64,000 bases of DNA, taken from contig NZ_CABVLY010000002.1 of NCBI RefSeq assembly GCF_902498995.1, positions 1 to 64,000 of the forward strand. Direction: 5' to 3'. Each line of letters opens with the position of its first letter. Positions within the stretch are counted from its first letter, which is position 1. The notes beneath the pieces were generated by a model, which saw only the letters and a list, made by a program, of their open reading frames with translations, was not told the origin of the DNA and did no database searches. This document shows, piece after piece, positions 9,177 through 18,033 of the stretch. The stretch comes from Burkholderia anthina (GTDB taxonomy: Bacteria > Pseudomonadota > Gammaproteobacteria > Burkholderiales > Burkholderiaceae). Made by a program: the position numbers and the translations under genes.

Positions 9177-9542
9177 TCAGCGCGCCCCGGGCTGGCGGTG
9201 CTGCGATCCGACATGCAACCGGCGGGCGACGGGGCCGATCACGGCGTCGGCCTGCAGCGCGATCAGCATGTGCAGCGTGAAGTCCAGATCCTCCGCCGCG
9301 ATGTCGAATTGCACGTGGATCACGTCGCGCACGGTGCGCGCGCCGACGACATGGACGCCGAGCGGGGAATGCAGAAGCGCCGCGAGCCGGGCGTGTGCGA
9401 GCGCGGCGGAACCGGCCGTCAGCGTGACGGGCAGTTGCAGGCGCGGGCGCGGCAAAGGAAACGGCATGACGCTGCGGCGCTCGCCGGTGCGCAACTGGCG
9501 GCCGGCGACGTCGAAAGCGGGGACGGGATGGATGAAGGTCAT
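9177..9542 (-). CDS. Hypothetical protein (121 aa)
   Basis: Unrecognised 121-aa protein. The C-terminal half alternates hydrophobic strands and helices (VHVVGARTVRDVIHVQFDIA, then LHMLIALQADAV), which could be a small alpha/beta regulatory fold, but I cannot assign one. No convincing ribosome site precedes ATG 9542, and an internal ATG at 9467 is possible, so the start is uncertain. It is first in a two-gene leftward unit, with a repeat-bearing putative promoter upstream at 9609-9643. Confidence 0.5.
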   Translation of the reverse strand: MTFIHPVPAFDVAGRQLRTGERRSVMPFPLPRPRLQLPVTLTAGSAALAHARLAALLHSPLGVHVVGARTVRDVIHVQFDIAAEDLDFTLHMLIALQADAVIGPVARRLHVGSQHRQPGAR

Positions 9543-9608
9543 GGAACGGACGGAGGCCGTCGCGGCTGTTCAACACATCCCGAGCTTAGAAGAAGAGATA
9601 TAAACGCC

Positions 9609-9643
9609 GTGCAAAAAAACGGCATTGCAGTGCAAAAAACGGC
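9609..9643. promoter_or_regulatory. Direct repeat upstream of the 9177-9542 gene
   Basis: GTGCAAAAAAACGGC (9609-9623) and GTGCAAAAAACGGC (9630-9643) repeat with 21-bp phasing, two helical turns. This is typical of tandem sites for a DNA-binding dimer. The first copy is also flanked as GCCGT...ACGGC. It lies about 65 bp upstream of the minus-strand gene start, with A/T-rich sequence between. Confidence 0.4.
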
Positions 9644-9760
9644 TTGCGGCAGCACCCGCGCCGCCGGCAGGCCGCCGCCCACCGGCCTTCCCGATTCCGG
9701 GACTCCCGGCTCGACGGAATGCCGGCCTGCCGCCCCGGCATCCACGCGCCGGGCGCTCGA

Positions 9761-10678
9761 CTACGCGAACGCCTCGAGCGACGCCCGCCGCCGTTCGTCG
9801 ACCATCGCCTCGATCAGCGAGACCAGATCGTCGGTCAGCGGATCGCAGATGCCGGGCGAGCGATGCAACTCGAGATCGGCCGGCGGCAACGGCGGCAAAC
9901 CGTCTGCGTCGTCCAGCACGCGCCAGTTCCCGGGGAGCGTGCAGCGGTCGATCATCGTGACGGCCGCGCCATGGTTCACCGCGATCTTGATGCCGGTCGG
10001 GCTCTGGCTCGTATAGACGACGTGATACGGCCGCTCGGCGGTCGCGAGCGCCTGCAGCCCGCGCTGCCGGTAGCAGCAGGTTTCAGGAAACAGCGCGAGC
10101 GGCACCGAGGCGAGCGGGTCGAGCGCAAAGTCACGATGCGCGGCCCACACGACGTCGTGGCGGCCGAGCAGCCGCCCGCCCGCATTCGGCCCATGCCGCA
10201 CCACCAGCGCGACATCGAGCTCGCCTGCCTGCAGCCGCTCGACCAGTTCGAGCGACATCCGGCAATGCACGTGCAGGCGCGCACCCGGCCGCAGCGCGTA
10301 AAACGACTTCAGCAGGTCGGGCAGCCACAACTCCGCGTAATCCTCGGGCAACCCGAAACGCACGACGCCGCGGTCGCTGCTCGTCTGCTTCAGCGCGATG
10401 ATCGCGTCGTTCTGCACCTGGATGATCCGCCGCGCGTGAATCAGGAAGTTCTCGCCGTCCCGCGACAGTTCGAGCCGCCGGCTGTTGCGCATGAACAAGT
10501 GCGTGTCGAGCCGCTCCTCGAGCGTCCGGATCCGCAGGCTGATGGTCGACTGCGTGCGATGCAGTTGCCGGGCCGCCGCGGTAAAGCCGCCGCTCTCGAC
10601 GACGGCAACGAATGCGCGGATCAGCTCCGGGTCGAGCGAACTCAGCTTCGACCAATCGGGCTTCTGAATGGCTGCCAT
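9761..10678 (-). CDS. LysR-family transcriptional regulator
   Basis: 305 aa from ATG at 10678. HTH near residues 10-70 (GGFTAAARQLHRTQSTISLRI) and effector domain from about 95 (VVRFGLPEDYAELWLPDLL). A frame to 10786 exists, but the start used here fits the family. The sequence just before the ATG (10679-10698) is almost identical to two sites in the choX-porin promoter region at 28.85-28.97 kb, so this protein may bind there and control itself as well. It is divergent from the fae cluster, a second candidate target. Confidence 0.88.
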   Translation of the reverse strand: MAAIQKPDWSKLSSLDPELIRAFVAVVESGGFTAAARQLHRTQSTISLRIRTLEERLDTHLFMRNSRRLELSRDGENFLIHARRIIQVQNDAIIALKQTSSDRGVVRFGLPEDYAELWLPDLLKSFYALRPGARLHVHCRMSLELVERLQAGELDVALVVRHGPNAGGRLLGRHDVVWAAHRDFALDPLASVPLALFPETCCYRQRGLQALATAERPYHVVYTSQSPTGIKIAVNHGAAVTMIDRCTLPGNWRVLDDADGLPPLPPADLELHRSPGICDPLTDDLVSLIEAMVDERRRASLEAFA

Positions 10679-10698
10679 CGGAATTACTCGCTTTCGAA
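10679..10698. promoter_or_regulatory. Shared motif at the start of the LysR gene
   Basis: On the minus strand the bases directly before the LysR ATG read GAAAGCGAGTAATTCCG. A near-identical sequence, GAAAGCGAGTAATTTCG, appears at 28958-28974 (minus) and a shorter GAAACGAGTAATTCCG at 28845-28860 (plus). The position at the start codon suits autoregulation. The remainder of the 323-bp gap up to fae shows no other clear feature. Confidence 0.5.
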
Positions 10699-11001
10699 AA
10701 AGGACGGGGCGACGAAAGATAGGACTGGCGATGCCGATTGTTGTCCAGACCCGCACGGCCCTCCAACCCCTGCCCGGGTATGACAAACCCGGAGCCGGCA
10801 GGCAGCCGTTCGCCCGCGCCGCCCGTTCCGCGACACCGTCCCGAAGCGCCGGCCGCCCGGCCGGCGGGCGTCCGCGCGCGGCGTTCAGGGCTTTCCCGGA
10901 GACGACGAAAACTCATACCTCGATCAGAAAACATCGATTCACCGGCCGCGCCGCGGCCCCCGACAATCGCCTCACACCCACCTCATCGACGAGACACAGC
11001 A

Positions 11002-11526
11002 ATGACCGCACTGCAACCCAGACAGCTTTTCATCGGCGAAGGCTTCGAAGGCCCCGGCGTCAACCTCGCGCACATCAACGTGCTGATCGGCCCGCGCAAC
11101 GGTCCCGCCGGGCAGGCGTTCGCGACCGCACTCGCGACGCCGTCGGCCGGCCATGCGCCGTTCGTCGTGATCGCGCAGCCGGGCATACCGACCAAGCCGC
11201 TCACGCTGTACGTGAACAAGGCGCAGATCGACGGCGACTTCCACGGCAATGCGACGTGGGGCGCCTCGCAGGCCGGCATCGCGAAGGCGGTCGCCGAAGC
11301 GCTCGAAAACGGCACGCTGCCGCCCGAAGCGGAGAACGACTGGGTCGTCGTGTCGGCGAACTGGGTGAACCCGAAGACCGACGATCTCGACGCCGTGTTC
11401 GAGAACAACTACCGCGCGTGCCGCAACGCGATCGTCGCCGCGATGGAGGGGCTGCCGCATCGCGACGCGGTGTTCGCCGCCGCGCGCGACGTATCGAACC
11501 CGTTCTACACGCCGAACCAGCACTGA
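11002..11526 (+). CDS. fae: Formaldehyde-activating enzyme (Fae) family protein
   Basis: 174 aa from ATG at 11002, matching the length of Fae. In methylotrophs Fae joins formaldehyde to tetrahydromethanopterin. The diagnostic stretch LAHINVLIGPRNGPAG carries the conserved catalytic His (residue 24), and later HGNATWGASQAGIAKAVAEA and the ASHPF-like end (VSNPFYTPNQ) fit the family. No tetrahydromethanopterin genes are in the window, so it may act on another aldehyde or cofactor, as suspected for many Fae homologues outside methylotrophs. It is first in a run with an aldo/keto reductase, dehydrogenase and carrier. Confidence 0.85.
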   Translation: MTALQPRQLFIGEGFEGPGVNLAHINVLIGPRNGPAGQAFATALATPSAGHAPFVVIAQPGIPTKPLTLYVNKAQIDGDFHGNATWGASQAGIAKAVAEALENGTLPPEAENDWVVVSANWVNPKTDDLDAVFENNYRACRNAIVAAMEGLPHRDAVFAAARDVSNPFYTPNQH

Positions 11527-11566
11527 CCGACAACGAACGGCCGGCAAGGCCGAATCAGGAGGAAGC

Positions 11567-12586
11567 ATGGAATACGTCCGCCTCGGCCAGTCCGGCCTGA
11601 AGGTGTCCCGGCTGTGCCTCGGCACGATGAACATGGGCACGCCCGAATGGAAACCGTGGATCTTCGACGAAGCGCAGAGCGAACCGATCGTGCGCCGCGC
11701 GCTCGATGCCGGCGTCAACTTCATCGATCTCGCGGATTTCTATTCGACAGGCGTCGGCGAGGAAGTGGTCGGCCGCATCCTGAAGCGCAACGCGCGCCGC
11801 GAGGAGCTCGTCGTCACGACGAAGGTCGGCTACGACATGGGCAGCTATCCGAACGCCGGCGGCCATTCGCGCAAGCACGTACTGGACGGCATCGACGGGT
11901 CGCTGAAGCGTCTCGGAATGGACTACGTCGACATCTTCATGCTGCACTTCTTCGACGTGAACACCCCCGTCGAGGAAACGATGAGCGCGATGCACGACAT
12001 CGTGCGCGCAGGCAAGGCCCGCTATATCGGCGTGTCGACGATGTATACGTGGCAATTCGCGAAGATCATGCAGGCGTGCGAGCGCAACGGCTGGGACAAG
12101 CCGATCAACATGCAGTTGCAGTTGAACCTCGCGTATCGCGAGGAAGAGCGCGAAATGGTGCCGTACTGTATCGACCAGGGCGTCGGCGTGTCGGTATTCA
12201 GCCCGCTCGCACGCGGCCTGCTGACCTGCGAGCCGCAATCGACGCGCAACCAGACCGACTTCTTCACCGCGCAGATGTACGGCGACGAGGCATCGCTCGC
12301 GATCGCCGAATCGGTCGCGAAGGTCGCGAAGCGGCGCGGCGTGCCGCCCGCGCAAATCGCGCAGGCCTGGGTGCTGAGCCGTCCCGGCATTGCCAGCATG
12401 CTGGTCGGCGCCGATTCCGTCGCGCAGTTCGACAGCGCACTCGGCGCGCTCGAAACCCGGCTCGGCGAAGACGAACTGCACGAGCTCGAACGCAACTACA
12501 CGCCGTGCGACCTGATCAACGACTACACGGCCGGCCGGCGCATCGCGCGCGCGTCGCGCCCGGCACAGGGCAGCTTCACGGATTGA
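11567..12586 (+). CDS. Aldo/keto reductase
   Basis: 339-aa NAD(P)H-dependent carbonyl reductase with TIM-barrel fold. The catalytic tetrad is visible: Asp and Tyr in DLADFYSTGVGEE, Lys in VVTTKVGYD, His in IFMLHFFD. The C-terminal coenzyme-binding part is present (SMLVGADSVAQFDSAL). RBS AGGAGG lies 5 bp before ATG 11567, and it follows fae after 40 bp. In context it would reduce an aldehyde or ketone intermediate handled by the Fae homologue and the dehydrogenase; the substrate cannot be read from sequence. It is of the YajO/MocA-type subgroup by its length and DxxDxF pattern. Confidence 0.88.
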   Translation: MEYVRLGQSGLKVSRLCLGTMNMGTPEWKPWIFDEAQSEPIVRRALDAGVNFIDLADFYSTGVGEEVVGRILKRNARREELVVTTKVGYDMGSYPNAGGHSRKHVLDGIDGSLKRLGMDYVDIFMLHFFDVNTPVEETMSAMHDIVRAGKARYIGVSTMYTWQFAKIMQACERNGWDKPINMQLQLNLAYREEEREMVPYCIDQGVGVSVFSPLARGLLTCEPQSTRNQTDFFTAQMYGDEASLAIAESVAKVAKRRGVPPAQIAQAWVLSRPGIASMLVGADSVAQFDSALGALETRLGEDELHELERNYTPCDLINDYTAGRRIARASRPAQGSFTD

Positions 12587-12600
12587 AGGGACCACACACG

Positions 12601-14052
12601 ATGACCGAATTTCTCAGAACCGGCCACTACATCGGCGGCGAATGGCACGAACCGCATGGCGCGAGCGACGCGACCTATGCGGTGCTGAACCCCGCGACCG
12701 GCGAGACCATCGCGAAAGTCGCGAAAGGCGGCGCGGACGACGCCCAGCGCGCGATCGACGCCGCGGCGCGCGCGTTGCCCGGCTGGCGCGCGCTGACCGC
12801 GAAGGCGCGCGGCGCCCGGGTCAAACGCTGGGGCGAACTGATGCTCGAACATCGCGACGCGCTCGCCGAGCTGCTGACGCGCGAACAGGGCAAGCCGCTC
12901 GCGGAAGCCCGCGGCGAAGTCGCGTACGCGGCGAGCTTTCTCGAATGGTTCGCGGAAGAGGCGAAGCGGATGTACGGCGACGTGATCCCGAGCCCGAAGC
13001 CTGACGCGCAGATCGTCGTCACGCGCGAGCCGGTCGGTGTCGTCGCGGCGATCACGCCGTGGAATTTCCCGCTCGCAATGATCACGCGCAAGGCCGGCCC
13101 CGCGCTCGCGGCGGGCTGCACGATGGTGCTGAAGCCGTCCGAGGAAACACCGCTGTCGGCGTTCGCGCTCGCGGTGCTCGCCGAGCGGGCGGGCGTGCCG
13201 GCCGGCGTGTTCAACGTCGTGTCGGGCGACGCGGTCGCCATCGGCGAGGCGCTCACGCATTCGCCCGTCGTGCGCAAGCTGTCGTTCACGGGCTCGACAC
13301 GCGTCGGCAAGCTGCTCGCGAAGCAGTCGGCCGACACGCTGAAAAAGCTGTCGCTCGAACTCGGCGGCAACGCGCCGTTCATCGTGTTCGACGACGCCGA
13401 TCTCGACGCGGCCGTGCAGGGTGCGATCGCCTCGAAGTTCCGCAACACGGGGCAGACCTGCGTGTGCGTGAACCGCTTCCTCGTGCAGGACGGCGTGTAC
13501 GACGCCTTCACGCGCAAGCTCGCCGACGCGGTGCGCGCACTGCGCGTCGGCAATGCACTCGCGGGCGACGTCGACCAGGGGCCGCTGATCAACGAAGCGG
13601 CGCTCGGCAAGGTCGAGCGGCATGTGGCCGACGCGACCGCGAAAGGCGCGCGCGTGCTCACCGGCGGCAAGCGCCACGCGCTCGGCGGCACCTTCTACGA
13701 ACCGACCGTGCTGACCGGCATGACACCCGACATGCTGATCGCCGAAGAGGAAACCTTCGGCCCCGTCGCCGGCTGCTTCCGCTTCGCGACCGAGGACGAA
13801 GCCGTCGCCGCGGCCAACGACACGCCGTTCGGTCTGTCGGCGTACTTCTACACGCGCGACCTCGGCCGCGCATGGCGCGTGTCCGGCGCGCTCGAAAGCG
13901 GGATGGTCGGCGTCAACGACGGGATCATCTCGACGGAAGTCGCGCCGTTCGGCGGCGTCAAGCAATCGGGGCTCGGCCGCGAAGGCTCGAAGTACGGCCT
14001 CGACGAGTACGTGGAGCTCAAGTACACGCTGATGGCCGGTCTCGGCCGCTGA
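12601..14052 (+). CDS. Aldehyde dehydrogenase, succinate-semialdehyde dehydrogenase-like
   Basis: 483 aa, NAD(P)-dependent oxidation of a semialdehyde to the acid. The catalytic Cys is in GQTCVCVN, the general-base Glu in SLELGGNAPF, cofactor motif FTGSTRVGK and TPWNFPLAM are present. The length and motifs are those of GabD. It starts 14 bp after the aldo/keto reductase stop. There are probably other GabD paralogues elsewhere, and in this cluster the true substrate may be another hydroxy- or semialdehyde rather than succinate semialdehyde. A much longer frame starting at 11614 is only the overlap of this frame with the previous gene. Confidence 0.88.
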   Translation: MTEFLRTGHYIGGEWHEPHGASDATYAVLNPATGETIAKVAKGGADDAQRAIDAAARALPGWRALTAKARGARVKRWGELMLEHRDALAELLTREQGKPLAEARGEVAYAASFLEWFAEEAKRMYGDVIPSPKPDAQIVVTREPVGVVAAITPWNFPLAMITRKAGPALAAGCTMVLKPSEETPLSAFALAVLAERAGVPAGVFNVVSGDAVAIGEALTHSPVVRKLSFTGSTRVGKLLAKQSADTLKKLSLELGGNAPFIVFDDADLDAAVQGAIASKFRNTGQTCVCVNRFLVQDGVYDAFTRKLADAVRALRVGNALAGDVDQGPLINEAALGKVERHVADATAKGARVLTGGKRHALGGTFYEPTVLTGMTPDMLIAEEETFGPVAGCFRFATEDEAVAAANDTPFGLSAYFYTRDLGRAWRVSGALESGMVGVNDGIISTEVAPFGGVKQSGLGREGSKYGLDEYVELKYTLMAGLGR

Positions 14053-14182
14053 CCGCGCCCGGCGGTCCCGACGCTCGACATGCGCCGCGCGCCATCCGGC
14101 CGCGCGGCGCCCGGCACGGCTTCCCGGCGTCGATCGATGCCCGCACGTCGCATGCCGGACGCACAACAATCCAGGAGACAGC

Positions 14183-15556
14183 TTGAATCAGGCCAACCTT
14201 CAATCCGGCACGGCGCGCGCATTGCCGCCGTCGCGCGGCGCCGATGTGCCGCACCACCCCGTCGCGCTCGACGACGTGCCGCTCAACCGCTTCCACGTGA
14301 AGATCGCGGGGCTGACGTTCGGCGCGCATTTCACCGAAGGCTATACGCTCGGCACGATCGGCTACGCGCTGGCCGCGCTGGGCAAGCAGATGCCGCTCGA
14401 TGCGTTCTGGATGGGGATGATCGGCAGCTCGGCACTGGTCGGCATCTTCTTCGGCAGCCTCGTGTTCGGCTGGCTGTCCGACCGGATGGGCCGCCAGAAG
14501 ATCTTCCTGACGAGCTTCGTGATCATCACCGCAGCCGCGTTCGCGCAGTTCTTCGTGTCGTCGCCGCTCGAACTGTGCCTGCTGCGCGTGCTGATCGGCT
14601 TCGGGATGGGCGGCGACTTCACGGTCGGCCACGCGATCCTCGCCGAATTCTCGCCGCGCAAGCATCGCGGCGCGCTGCTCGGTTCGTTCAGCGTGATCTG
14701 GACGATCGGCTATGTCGCCGCGAACGTGCTCGGCCTCGCCTACAGCGACGTCGCGCCCGACGCATGGCGCTGGCTGCTGGCGTCGGCCGCGCTGCCGGCG
14801 TTCGTCGTGCTCGTGTTGCGGATCGGCACGCCCGAATCGCCGCGCTGGCTGCTCGGCAAGGGCCGCGAGCGCGAAGCGCGCGCGATCGTCGCAAAGCACT
14901 TCGGGCCACACGTGATGCTCGACGGCGCCACCGAACCGCACGCGCACGGCGGCTTTGCCCGACTGTTCCAGCGCGACCTGATTCGCCGCACGATCTTCAA
15001 CTGCGCGTTCTTCGTGTGCCTGGTGATTCCGTACTTCGCGATCTACACGTTCCTGCCAACGATCCTGAAGACGATCGGCCTCGCCGAAGGCTTCGGCGCC
15101 GACCTGATGCTGAACGGCTTCCTCGTGCTCGGCGCGCTGATCGGGATCTGGCTCACGATCCGGCTGTCGCGGCGCGGCTTCCTGATCGGGTCGTTCGCGG
15201 TAACGTGCGCGTCGCTCGTCGCGCTGGCGCTGCTGCCGTCGTCGGCGGCCATCGCGATGATCGTTGCGTTTGCCGTGTTCACGCTGACGATGTCGGCATT
15301 CAGCAATCTTGTCGGCGTGTTTCCGCCCGAGTGCTTCCCGACCGAAGTACGCGCAAGCGGCGTCGGCCTCGCGATCGCGTGCAGCCGGCTCGGATCGGCG
15401 ATCGGCACGTTCCTGCTGCCGGTCGGCATCGCGACGCTCGGTTTTCACGCGACGATGTTCGCGCTGGCCGGCGTGTTGCTGGTCGGGATGATCGTATCGA
15501 TCGCGTGGGCACCGGAGACGAAGCACCTGACGCTGGAGGAGGCGGCCGGGCATTGA
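14183..15556 (+). CDS. MFS transporter, metabolite:proton symporter type
   Basis: 457 aa with 12 predicted membrane helices. Loop motif WLSDRMGRQK after helix 2 and GFGMGGDFTVGHAILAEFSP before helix 5 mark the sugar/aromatic-acid porter branch of the major facilitator superfamily; ESPRWLLGKGR follows helix 6. The start is TTG at 14183, with AGGAGA 5 bp upstream; no ATG fits as well. It lies 130 bp after the dehydrogenase on the same strand and is the likely importer for the compound degraded by the fae/aldo-keto/dehydrogenase genes. Confidence 0.87.
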   Translation: MNQANLQSGTARALPPSRGADVPHHPVALDDVPLNRFHVKIAGLTFGAHFTEGYTLGTIGYALAALGKQMPLDAFWMGMIGSSALVGIFFGSLVFGWLSDRMGRQKIFLTSFVIITAAAFAQFFVSSPLELCLLRVLIGFGMGGDFTVGHAILAEFSPRKHRGALLGSFSVIWTIGYVAANVLGLAYSDVAPDAWRWLLASAALPAFVVLVLRIGTPESPRWLLGKGREREARAIVAKHFGPHVMLDGATEPHAHGGFARLFQRDLIRRTIFNCAFFVCLVIPYFAIYTFLPTILKTIGLAEGFGADLMLNGFLVLGALIGIWLTIRLSRRGFLIGSFAVTCASLVALALLPSSAAIAMIVAFAVFTLTMSAFSNLVGVFPPECFPTEVRASGVGLAIACSRLGSAIGTFLLPVGIATLGFHATMFALAGVLLVGMIVSIAWAPETKHLTLEEAAGH

Positions 15557-15752
15557 AGGACCGATGCGCGGTGCGCTTGCCGGAAGGGCCGGGCATGCCG
15601 GCAGGCGCGACGCGACATCGTGTGTATCGGTACGAACCGGGCGGAAGCCCGGCAGGACGCCCGCTGCGGCACGTTCGAGCTGGCTGTTCGGCAGACTGGG
15701 GCCGCCGGATTCGCGGCGATATGCTGGGGCTTTCCGTTTCCTGTGCACGACC

Positions 15753-16478
15753 ATGCCGGCCCTTCATGTCGATCTCAGTCATGTTCTCCCGTACGAAGCG
15801 ATCTACTTCGACGATCGACTGACGGTCGAGCGAAACGATCTGGACATTCCCGCGCTGCTTGGTATCGAAGGCGAAGTCGCCGACGAGTTGCTCGTGTCCC
15901 TGTGCGGCGCGCCGGCCGAATCGGATATCCAGAGCTATCTCGACAGTTCAGGCAGGCTGACTTTCGCCGTCACCCACCCGGCGTTGATCCGATCCGAGAA
16001 TCGGATATCCGTCCTTCGAAACACGGACGCGTCCGTACTCGAACTAGAGACCATCGATCTTTCCGACAGCGCGGTCGTCGGACTCGGCGCGGCCATGCTC
16101 TGGAGAATCGCCCGAGCGTGCGCTACCTTGGGCATCCCCCGGATCGTCGCACTGGCCGTGGGCGGTCGAAAGGCTGCGCCGAAACCCGGCGGCCCACGGC
16201 TCTACGGATACTACGCGTGGCCGAGATTCGGCTTCGATGCACCGATTCCCGGCGAGCACGATGACGAAGCAGCGCTGTTCCAGTACTTCCGCGGATACCC
16301 GATCGGGCTGGCCGACGGGTCCCTTCGATCGCTGCGGGCACTTTACGCGACGAGCGTCGGCCGCGACTTCTGGCGAGTAGCCGGGTCGCACCGGTGGATG
16401 ACATTCGACGTCGCACCGCATCGCGAGTCCGTGCGGGCGCTGCGCGCATACCTGATTGAAAAGGAGATTTACGAATGA
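15753..16478 (+). CDS. Hypothetical protein, possible acetyltransferase-like fold
   Basis: 241 aa from ATG 15753; no family I can name. Base composition is visibly less GC-rich than its neighbours. The middle (LGAAMLWRIARACATLGIPR, then RLYGYYAWPRFGFDAPIP) recalls the helix and the Tyr-...-GF strand of GNAT-type folds, but the acetyl-CoA loop is not clear, so this is only a hint. The end (LRAYLIEKEIYE) overlaps the next ORF by ATGA. The lower GC content and lack of relation to flanking catabolic genes suggest acquired DNA. Confidence 0.5.
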   Translation: MPALHVDLSHVLPYEAIYFDDRLTVERNDLDIPALLGIEGEVADELLVSLCGAPAESDIQSYLDSSGRLTFAVTHPALIRSENRISVLRNTDASVLELETIDLSDSAVVGLGAAMLWRIARACATLGIPRIVALAVGGRKAAPKPGGPRLYGYYAWPRFGFDAPIPGEHDDEAALFQYFRGYPIGLADGSLRSLRALYATSVGRDFWRVAGSHRWMTFDVAPHRESVRALRAYLIEKEIYE

Positions 16479-16816
16479 CTGTAAAGCGCTGTCGCATCAC
16501 GGGATTCCGGATCGCACGCACTGCGGCGAAGCGAGATCGCTCGACAATCGGGCACCGCGTAGAAACCATGCAGGTCATCGGTACGTTCATCGCGAACGCA
16601 CTCCATGACAGCCTGGCGCGCGTCATGCGCGGCTTTGCCGCGGAGCACGTCCAGCGACCCGCCAGTCAGCCCGTATCACGGCCGCCAAGAAAAGTCTTCG
16701 ATACGGGGCGCATCGATCACTCGAAGAGTCAGTTGCCCATCATTTCGGAAGCTGAAGCAAGGGCCGTCGGGCGCCGGAAAACTCTTCTCCATTTCGGCCA
16801 GGACCCCGATCAATGA
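16475..16816 (+). CDS. Hypothetical protein (113 aa), coupled to the preceding gene
   Basis: Starts inside the stop of the previous gene (ATGA overlap), a sign of translational coupling. The product is basic, with a possible short helix (MQVIGTFIANALHDSLARVM) and no known domain. It could be a small partner of the 241-aa protein, or the eroded front of a once longer gene. Base composition is again atypical. The 125 bp to the next gene show nothing. Confidence 0.35.
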   Translation: MTVKRCRITGFRIARTAAKRDRSTIGHRVETMQVIGTFIANALHDSLARVMRGFAAEHVQRPASQPVSRPPRKVFDTGRIDHSKSQLPIISEAEARAVGRRKTLLHFGQDPDQ

Positions 16817-16941
16817 CCCAATGACCCACAGCCGGCACGGTAACCATCTTTAACGGATAACAACGCGGAGGCCATGCGTGCCGGATTAGGACGAGGCCCG
16901 GGTTTTCCAACGTCCCGATCAGCCGCGTCGCATCGTCGCCC

Positions 16942-17817
16942 CTACCCCTTCCTCGCCGCCTGCTCCCGCAGCCACGCGGCGAACGCGCGCACCGGCTCGA
17001 TCGCGACGTTCTCCGGCGCGATGTCGAGCCAATAGCCGAACGGCCCGATCGGCAGCACCGGCGACAGCCGCACGAGGCTGCCCTCGGCGATCTCCTCCTC
17101 GATCATCGTGAGGTCGACCACGGCAAGCCCGGCGCCCTTGCGCGCCGCGCGGATCGCCTGTTCGAGGGTCGAGAACTCGATGCCGTCGCCGATCCGCTCG
17201 ACCGCGATCCCCGCCTGCTCGCACCAGTCGGCCCACAACGTCAGGCGCTTGCCCTCGTGCAGCACGTGCAGCGACGGCAGCCGGCCGAGCAGCGCATCGA
17301 GCGCGTCGCCGCGGTAGCGCGGCGCGCCGACCAGCGCATGGCGCTCCATCATCAGCAGCTCCGACTGCATGCCCGGCCGCGCCACGCGTCCGAAGCGGAT
17401 GTGGCAATGGCAATCGTCGGCCGGCTCGGTGCGGATCGACAGCTCGACATCCGGCAGCACCTCCGCGAGCGTGCCGAGCCGCGGCGAAAACCACTGCGTC
17501 GCGAACGTCGGCGGCAGCGACACCGTAAGGCGCCGCTTCGCGCCGGGCCGTGCGGCGGCGATCTCGCCGACGCCGCGCTCGATCGTGTCGAACGCTTGCC
17601 CGACGAACGGCAGCAGCCGCTCGCCGGCATCCGTCAGACGCACGCCCTTGTGATCGCGCTCGAACAGCCGCGCGCCGAGCGCCTCCTCGAGCAAGCGGAT
17701 CTGCCGGCTCACCGCGCCTTGCGTCACGCACAGCGAAACCGCCGCGCGGTTGAAGCTCAGATGACGCGCGGTTTCTTCGAAAAATCGCAACGCGATCAAC
17801 GATGGCAGGCGTCGCAT
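16942..17817 (-). CDS. LysR-family regulator, GcvA-like
   Basis: 291 aa from ATG at 17817 (MRRLPSLIALRFFEE, the usual GcvA-type opening). HTH LSFNRAAVSLCVTQGAVSRQI near residues 19-40, effector domain with TVSLPPTFATQWFSPRL, a signature of this subgroup. It is divergent from a second GcvA-like LysR gene; their starts are about 216 bp apart. Such pairs often cross-regulate. The target could be the aldehyde dehydrogenase cassette beginning at 19405, though its own neighbour on the left is only the small atypical ORFs. Confidence 0.87.
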   Translation of the reverse strand: MRRLPSLIALRFFEETARHLSFNRAAVSLCVTQGAVSRQIRLLEEALGARLFERDHKGVRLTDAGERLLPFVGQAFDTIERGVGEIAAARPGAKRRLTVSLPPTFATQWFSPRLGTLAEVLPDVELSIRTEPADDCHCHIRFGRVARPGMQSELLMMERHALVGAPRYRGDALDALLGRLPSLHVLHEGKRLTLWADWCEQAGIAVERIGDGIEFSTLEQAIRAARKGAGLAVVDLTMIEEEIAEGSLVRLSPVLPIGPFGYWLDIAPENVAIEPVRAFAAWLREQAARKG

Positions 17818-18033
17818 GATATGTGTTTCCTCTCCGTCTTTCGTCTGGCTGCCGGTCAGGCCGCCGGCAATCTTGCGCGCAGCTTTATCGCAGAAAAGCA
17901 CGCCGCCCGGCAGGTCGTGAAAACCCCGATATCCGTTGCGCGCGGCCCATCGGCCGGCCACGTCATTCGTCGTTCCCGCCGCGCCGCCCACCCGCCTACA
18001 ATAAGCATCCCGCACCAAACACGACACCGCCCC

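Noticed and set aside
11614-14052. An 812-aa fused protein running through the aldo/keto reductase gene into the dehydrogenase
   Set aside because: The first 329 codons are an out-of-frame reading of the reductase gene. The dehydrogenase has its own ATG at 12601 and normal length.
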